Positions 59,544-64,000 of a stretch of 64,000 nt of DNA are shown in pieces (position 1 is the stretch's first letter; each line of letters begins with the position of its first letter). The translations under genes were made by a program, and so were the position numbers. The stretch comes from 9FT-COMBO-48-23 sp964400675. GTDB lineage: Bacteria > Chloroflexota > Dehalococcoidia > GIF9 > UBA5629. The stretch covers positions 62,001-126,000 of the forward strand of contig CAYNVO010000002.1 of the NCBI GenBank assembly GCA_964400675.1. The letters run 5' to 3'. The notes beneath the pieces were generated by a model. The model ran no database searches, was not told the DNA's origin, and was given only the letters and a program-made list of their open reading frames with translations.

Positions 59544-60491
59544 TTACAAAGAATCTAGCATAACCTCTATTTCTTCTGGGCTCTGAAAGACTTCGTCTCT
59601 TATTGCATTGATAACGCCTTTGCCATCAATCAAAAAGGTTGTGGGAGCACCGCGCTTGTAGGCTGTGCATACCTTGCCGTCTGGATCGAGCAGCATAGGG
59701 AAAGTGAGTCCCAGACCATCAACTGTACTTTGCACAGTCTGGCTGCTTTCACCACAATTTATTGCGATTGTAACCAGCTCCTCGTCTGCCTGTTCATCGA
59801 ATACTGTCTGGAAGTAAGGCATTTCATCTACGCAGGCGGGACATGAGCTTACCCAGAAATTCAATAAGACAGTTTTGCCTCGGAATTCGCTTAAAGTAGT
59901 GCTTTTGCCGTTAATTGTTTGCAGGGTGAAACCGGGTGCGAGATTGCCGATTTCGGGGCCGGTCTCAGTTTTGGGGGTAAGGGTGAAGACTGGGAACACG
60001 CTTTTGAATGCGTCTTCTATCTCCTCCTGGCTCTGGAAAGCTCCAATTTTGTATGCTTTCAGGATACCCTGGGCATCAATGAAAAAAGTCACTGGTACTC
60101 CCGGGATTCCGTAGGCTTGGGCGACTCTCCCTGTTGTGTCGAGTAATATCGGGTAGCTTATTCCAAGACTGGTGACGTAGTTCTGGATAGCTGGGATACT
60201 GTCTCCCACATTAATAGTCAGCACTGCTATCGTATCGCTTGACCATTCATCATAAAACGCCTGTGTGTAAGGTATTTGAAATTTGCAAGCGGCACAATTA
60301 ATCTTCCAGAAGATGAGCATTACCGGCTTGTCACTAAAATCGCTCAGGCTTATGGTCTCACCATTTATGTTTTGCAGAGTGAAGTCCGGGGCGTAAATGA
60401 CTTCTTCAGGCTTGGCGCATGCAACGGCCGAACTTATCAAAACAAGAGCCAGCCCCACGGCTAGAATTAAGTACCGTTTATGTCCTTTCAT
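59544..60491 (-). CDS. lipoprotein with two tandem TlpA-like redoxin domains
   Basis: 315 residues. Lipoprotein signal (SAVAC, Cys25) then two thioredoxin-fold domains: the first with C66-A-A-C69 (FWKINCAACK), the second with C217-P-A-C220 (FWVSSCPACVDE), both with the FIDAQG/FLIDGKG strand. Extracytoplasmic thiol-disulfide exchange, probably kept reduced by CcdA encoded nearby. Internal duplication is clear. Confidence 0.9.
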   Translation of the reverse strand: MKGHKRYLILAVGLALVLISSAVACAKPEEVIYAPDFTLQNINGETISLSDFSDKPVMLIFWKINCAACKFQIPYTQAFYDEWSSDTIAVLTINVGDSIPAIQNYVTSLGISYPILLDTTGRVAQAYGIPGVPVTFFIDAQGILKAYKIGAFQSQEEIEDAFKSVFPVFTLTPKTETGPEIGNLAPGFTLQTINGKSTTLSEFRGKTVLLNFWVSSCPACVDEMPYFQTVFDEQADEELVTIAINCGESSQTVQSTVDGLGLTFPMLLDPDGKVCTAYKRGAPTTFLIDGKGVINAIRDEVFQSPEEIEVMLDSL

Positions 60492-60824
60492 AGTCCCCTC
60501 TTGAATTTTACGTATTTTATATGACGGACTGTAGCCATTGCAATTGTGAATAGTGCATCATCTGTTCAGAATCCTCTGGGTAACATCGTGGTAAAAGAGG
60601 ATGTTCTTGTGGTATGCTTGCGGTCTCTTTTCAAGCCTTTTCAAATTATCTTCTCCGGTTTGTCGGCAATGTGTCTGAGATATCGATAATTTCAAGGCTT
60701 TATAATGTCACTACCTGACATATGTATTTACCTGAAGTCTTATCTTTTTACTTTTATTAGAGAAAATTTTTTTCTAACGTAGGGAATGGTCAGGAGTTCA
60801 TAAATTCGGGAAGGTTACAAGGGG
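60492..60824. other. AT-rich intergenic region without a recognised gene
   Basis: About 330 bases between two redoxin genes on the same strand. Several T/A-rich tracts but no promoter, hairpin or ORF that I can support, and no REP element. Confidence 0.5.
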
Positions 60825-62468
60825 TCATTGCATGGATTTAAGTATACTTTCTACTTGTTCTACGCTTTTCAGGGTAGCGGGGTAGCCTTTTATATCTCTT
60901 ATAACGCCCTGTGTATCGATGAAGAAAGTGGCAGGGCTGTGAAGGACATTATATTTTGCAGCGACCTCTCCTGTCTCGTCAAGGAGGATGGGTAAAGTCA
61001 AACCTTTGGTATTAGCAACGCTCTGTGTAACAGATGGCGTCTGTTTCCAACTGATAGCAAATATTGCCAGATTATCATCTGGCCATTTGTCATAAACTCC
61101 CTGGATAACTGATAGCTCGTTTCTGCTTTGCTGGATATCCTGCCAGAAGTTGATCATCACTATTTTGCCTCGGAAGTCGTTTAGTCTTACCTCTTTGTCG
61201 TCCATAGTCGGCAAGGTGAAATCAGGAGCGAGCTTGCCCACTTCGGGACCAATCTCAGTGGCGGCTGACACGATGCTGCGAGTGGTAAAGGTCTGGTCTT
61301 GAGATGCCACTTCTTCTCCGCTAGCGTCTTTCGATTTGACCTTGAAGTGATAGATAGTGATGGGCTTTAATCCTGCTAATGAGGCGCTGTGACTGGTGGC
61401 GAGTCTATCGTCGAGCGCCGTGGTTGAGCCATAGGCATTTGTTGTGCCGTATTCCACCTGGGTGGTGGCAGGTTTGTCGGTCACCCAGCTTATGGTAGCA
61501 TTTAGGTCGGTGATGTTGGATATTTGGATGCCTGATATAGTTAGCGTGGCTACAGCAGCTTCGGCTAACGTGGTGAAGTCTATTTCGTCGATGGCTTGGT
61601 TTCCCTTATCGTCGGTTGATGTTGCAGTGAGGTGATAGTCTATGTTTGGCTTGAGGTCACTTAGATTTACGGAGTGATTAGTAATCAGACTTTCGTCGAG
61701 CTCTGTCCAGGTGCAACCACCGCCTAGGTCACATATCATCACCTGGCTGGTAGATGGCTCATCTGTTTGCCAGGTGATAACAGCGCCTGTCTGTGTAATG
61801 TCTGAAACATTGACTCCTGAGATTACGGGAGGTGTGGTGTCTTTGGAGCCGATAGGCAACCATTGTGGCAAATCAATTCCGCTGATAAATTCCTGAACGC
61901 TGTTAAGCGGGGCTTCAAGCCAGCCAGCCTTGAATGCCGCGAAGCCCGGAAGGACAATAACGGCGATGATGAGAATAACAACTAGAACAGTAGGGAAGCG
62001 TCTTACTCGTATTGGACCGGTGTCCACAAATGTTTTCTTAGTGCTTACTGGTGGTTGTTGAGCGCTGGCGTAAGGCATGGCTCCAGGTGGGCCGGAAGCT
62101 ACCGGTGGTTGGTCACCTGTCCCATATTGCTGATGTGGCATGGGTTGTGGGATTGGTGTTCCTGATGTGGCACCCGTCGTTGGAGGCGATGTAGCCTGAG
62201 GGTATGACGGTTGTTGTCCGGGCTGCGGTCCCAGTATGCCACCTTGTGAGGTGGGGAATGACCTGGGTGGTGTAGGCGGAGTCGGCTGTTGCTCTGCTGC
62301 GCCGGGCACTGCTGGACCAACTGCAAAGCCACAGTGGGGACAGAATACTGCTCTTGGTGGAACAGGTCCGTGGCAGCCGGGACATATTCTGGCGGTGCAG
62401 TGCACACAGAACCGGCTGTTTGAATCGATTTCCTGACCACAACTAGGACATCTGATTATTCCTGGCAC
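60825..62468 (-). CDS. zinc-ribbon / TM / double FN3 / redoxin fusion lacking the CxxC
   Basis: 547 residues in this order: two zinc ribbons (Cys residues 7-46), a Pro/Gln-rich linker (51-150), one TM helix (about 158-178), two fibronectin-III-like domains (about 211-302 and 308-397, each with an I(T/S)W(Q/V)T core), and a C-terminal redoxin domain (407-547). Where TlpA proteins have WCxxC it reads FWQDIQQSRNE (441-451), so both catalytic cysteines are gone. GTG 62468 with AGGAGC upstream. A cytosolic metal-binding head, a wall-spanning stalk and a dead thioredoxin suggest a receptor or chaperone role, not enzyme activity. Confidence 0.85.
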   Translation of the reverse strand: MPGIIRCPSCGQEIDSNSRFCVHCTARICPGCHGPVPPRAVFCPHCGFAVGPAVPGAAEQQPTPPTPPRSFPTSQGGILGPQPGQQPSYPQATSPPTTGATSGTPIPQPMPHQQYGTGDQPPVASGPPGAMPYASAQQPPVSTKKTFVDTGPIRVRRFPTVLVVILIIAVIVLPGFAAFKAGWLEAPLNSVQEFISGIDLPQWLPIGSKDTTPPVISGVNVSDITQTGAVITWQTDEPSTSQVMICDLGGGCTWTELDESLITNHSVNLSDLKPNIDYHLTATSTDDKGNQAIDEIDFTTLAEAAVATLTISGIQISNITDLNATISWVTDKPATTQVEYGTTNAYGSTTALDDRLATSHSASLAGLKPITIYHFKVKSKDASGEEVASQDQTFTTRSIVSAATEIGPEVGKLAPDFTLPTMDDKEVRLNDFRGKIVMINFWQDIQQSRNELSVIQGVYDKWPDDNLAIFAISWKQTPSVTQSVANTKGLTLPILLDETGEVAAKYNVLHSPATFFIDTQGVIRDIKGYPATLKSVEQVESILKSMQ

Positions 62469-62594
62469 TGTGCTCCTATTTCTCGGTTGCTCTGGTGCCC
62501 TGACTTAAGGTCCCTGCATTTGTTCTTATTATACATCCTAGAGGGGAACGAAACCAAGAGTCCTTTAGTTTATTATCGGTGAGGCTTTAGCTGA

Positions 62595-63098
62595 CTACAG
62601 AGACTTGAGTATGTCCTCAATCTCCTCCTGACTTTGGAAAGGCCCTATCTTTTTGTATCTGATGATTCCTGTCGAATCTATTATGAAGTTTGTTGGTGGA
62701 AAGCGTGTAGCACCATAGGTATTGGCAACTTTGTTCCCTGGGTCGGGCAGCGCAGGGAAAGTGGTGAATTGCTTCTTTGTTACATAATCTTGTATTATTC
62801 TGGTGTCGTAAATCATGTGATAGATGTCCAATATTACTAGCTCCCCACTTGACTGCTGGTATGCTTCAATCAGGTAAGGCATTTGCTCTTCACATTCCTT
62901 GCAGTTGACGCTGGTGAACACAACTAGCACTGTCTTGCCTCGAAAATCGCTCAGACTTATATTCTTACCGTCGATGCTTTCAAGTGTAAAGGCAGGTGCT
63001 TTATCACCCATCTGGGGTAGCTGAGTTGTACCGCAGCTGGTAATTACCAGCGATATAAATATAGTTATTGCCAATATTATTGGTATTTTGTTTTTCAT
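62595..63098 (-). CDS. TlpA/ResA-like redoxin lipoprotein
   Basis: 167 residues. Signal with lipobox VITSC (Cys22), then a single redoxin domain with C66-K-E-C69. AGGAGCG precedes ATG 63098. Lies 30 bases after ccdA on the same strand, so it is the probable direct client of CcdA, for example in cytochrome maturation or protein-disulfide reduction. Confidence 0.9.
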   Translation of the reverse strand: MKNKIPIILAITIFISLVITSCGTTQLPQMGDKAPAFTLESIDGKNISLSDFRGKTVLVVFTSVNCKECEEQMPYLIEAYQQSSGELVILDIYHMIYDTRIIQDYVTKKQFTTFPALPDPGNKVANTYGATRFPPTNFIIDSTGIIRYKKIGPFQSQEEIEDILKSL

Positions 63099-63128
63099 CT
63101 AGCGAGCGCTCCTTTCATTGACTGAGTT

Positions 63129-63827
63129 CTAAAACGGGACGAGCTGACCAAGCCAAGCCAAGTTGCCGGTGAGCATAAGTATGCCAACGATTATGAGCAG
63201 TATACCACCGGCTAATGAAATCGCCCACAGGTAACGGTTTATGCTCTTCCATAATGGCATGATTGCTCCCCAGACCAGACCCAGAATGATGAAGGGGATG
63301 CCCAAACCCAGGGAGTAGATGGCGAGCAGTAGGGCGCCTTGTGCCGCAGTTTGAGAGCTCCAGGCGAAGGTCAAGATGGCGCCCAATATGGGACCGATGC
63401 AAGGTGTCCAGCCTAAGGCAAAGGCAGCCCCGATACCGACTGAGCGGAGATAGCCGGGGTTGCTGCCAGTTGGTGCGTTGAGGCGTTTTTCGTAGTTCAG
63501 CCAGGGCAATTTGAAGGCGGCTATGAGGAATACGCCAAAAGCGATAATCAAGCCGCCGGCTATCTGGCGGAGTAGAGCTGAATGGGCGGTTATGGTTGTG
63601 CCTATTAGGCCAACTGAGGCACCCATAATGATGAAGATTATAGAGAAGCCGAGCACGAAGCTGAGGCTGTGGAACAAAGTTGGCAGGTAGCTTCTCCTCG
63701 TATTGGGGTCGATAGCAGTAACGCCAGCCAGATTGGCTAGATAAGCTGGTACCAGGGGTAAGACACATGGTGAGAAAAAGGAAAGCAACCCACCGCCAAA
63801 AGCGACGAAATATGAGACTTCTGTCAT
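63129..63827 (-). CDS. ccdA: CcdA-type thiol-disulfide electron transporter
   Basis: 232 residues, six TM helices; the redox cysteines are C21 in FFSPCVLPLVP and C143 in GWTPCIGPILG. Moves reducing equivalents from cytosolic thioredoxin to exported redoxins. It starts eight bases after the thioredoxin stop, an operon with both donor and acceptor. Confidence 0.94.
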   Translation of the reverse strand: MTEVSYFVAFGGGLLSFFSPCVLPLVPAYLANLAGVTAIDPNTRRSYLPTLFHSLSFVLGFSIIFIIMGASVGLIGTTITAHSALLRQIAGGLIIAFGVFLIAAFKLPWLNYEKRLNAPTGSNPGYLRSVGIGAAFALGWTPCIGPILGAILTFAWSSQTAAQGALLLAIYSLGLGIPFIILGLVWGAIMPLWKSINRYLWAISLAGGILLIIVGILMLTGNLAWLGQLVPF

Positions 63828-63835
63828 TTATTGTC

Positions 63836-64000
63836 CTATTTCGCCAGCGCGCTATCCAGCAGTTTCTTTAGTTGGTCTTTGGGCTGATAGCCGATGGCAT
63901 GCTGTACAGGTTTTCCGTCTCGGAATACTATAATAGTTGGGATGCTCATGACTCCGTATTTCGAAGCTACGAATGGGGCTTCATCTACGTTCAGCTTGGC
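63836..64000 (-). CDS. thioredoxin, C-terminal part (runs off the window)
   Basis: 55 codons to TAG at 63836-63838: KLNVDEAPFVASKYGVMSIP, TIIVFRDGKP and the C-terminal helix are those of thioredoxin, with the cis-proline in SIPTI. The CxxC lies outside the window. Donor for the adjacent CcdA. Confidence 0.88.
   Translation of the reverse strand, partial: AKLNVDEAPFVASKYGVMSIPTIIVFRDGKPVQHAIGYQPKDQLKKLLDSALAK

Noticed and set aside
62113..62442. Minus-strand frame within the zinc-ribbon/redoxin gene
   Set aside because: Same strand but another phase of a Pro/Gln-rich linker; no signal of its own.

Overview
The window looks like a low-redundancy stretch of a Chloroflexota chromosome, most likely an uncultured Dehalococcoidia-type anaerobe. 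This is inference from gene content: indolepyruvate:ferredoxin oxidoreductase, tandem CoA-transferases, a GuaB3-type IMP dehydrogenase, three nitronate-monooxygenase-like paralogues, a Bacillus-like large SRP RNA, and many intergenic copies of a short REP-like element (TCATTCTGAG...GAAGAATC). There is no rRNA, no recognisable tRNA, no CRISPR array and no transposase.

Region 1 (1-5.4 kb): a partner-switching module (tail of a PP2C phosphatase, an RsbW-like kinase, a membrane PP2C phosphatase), then two tandem acyl-CoA transferases and a GYD protein. Region 2 (5.6-9.7 kb): iorA, iorB, an aminotransferase and a hotdog thioesterase, a likely unit for fermenting aromatic or branched 2-oxo acids to acyl-CoAs. 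Region 3 (9.7-23 kb): a DAHP synthase behind a Tyr/Phe-rich leader peptide and attenuator; a small AT-rich insert; two MaoC-type hydratases and an SDR; then a second, paralogous Phe-rich leader/attenuator ahead of an acyl-CoA synthetase and a hydrophobic-amino-acid ABC transporter (livH, livM, binding protein, livF, with livG facing the other way).

Region 4 (22.5-31.2 kb): a TIM-barrel-like unknown, LysE exporter, GuaB3, RsmI, MetG, a polyprenyl diphosphate synthase and FtsH. Region 5 (31.5-37.3 kb): a MarR regulator divergent from a promoter with MarR-like operators, a terminated leader transcript, and a giant surface protein (five-bladed propeller plus beta-helix) broken by an exact 5-bp tandem duplication. 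Region 6 (37.4-48 kb): housekeeping genes (rsfS, ndk, tsaB, tsaE, thiL, rsmA, ispE, a CCA/poly(A) polymerase), zinc-ribbon membrane proteins, SRP RNA, and a tiny CxxC/Lys-rich ORF.

Region 7 (48.2-53.1 kb): an osmolyte cassette with OtsA, OtsB, an MscS channel and a TreT-like glycosyltransferase. Region 8 (53.2-59.5 kb): three FMN nitronate-monooxygenase-like genes in alternating orientation, a Kef-type K+/H+ antiporter and a TrkA-N K+ channel with a GYA selectivity filter. Region 9 (59.5-64 kb, minus strand): thioredoxin, CcdA and three exported redoxin proteins, one a zinc-ribbon/TM/FN3/redoxin fusion that has lost its CxxC.

The strongest novel signals are the paired Phe/Tyr leader-peptide attenuators, the 5-bp frameshift in the surface protein under apparent MarR control, and the cysteine-less redoxin fusion.
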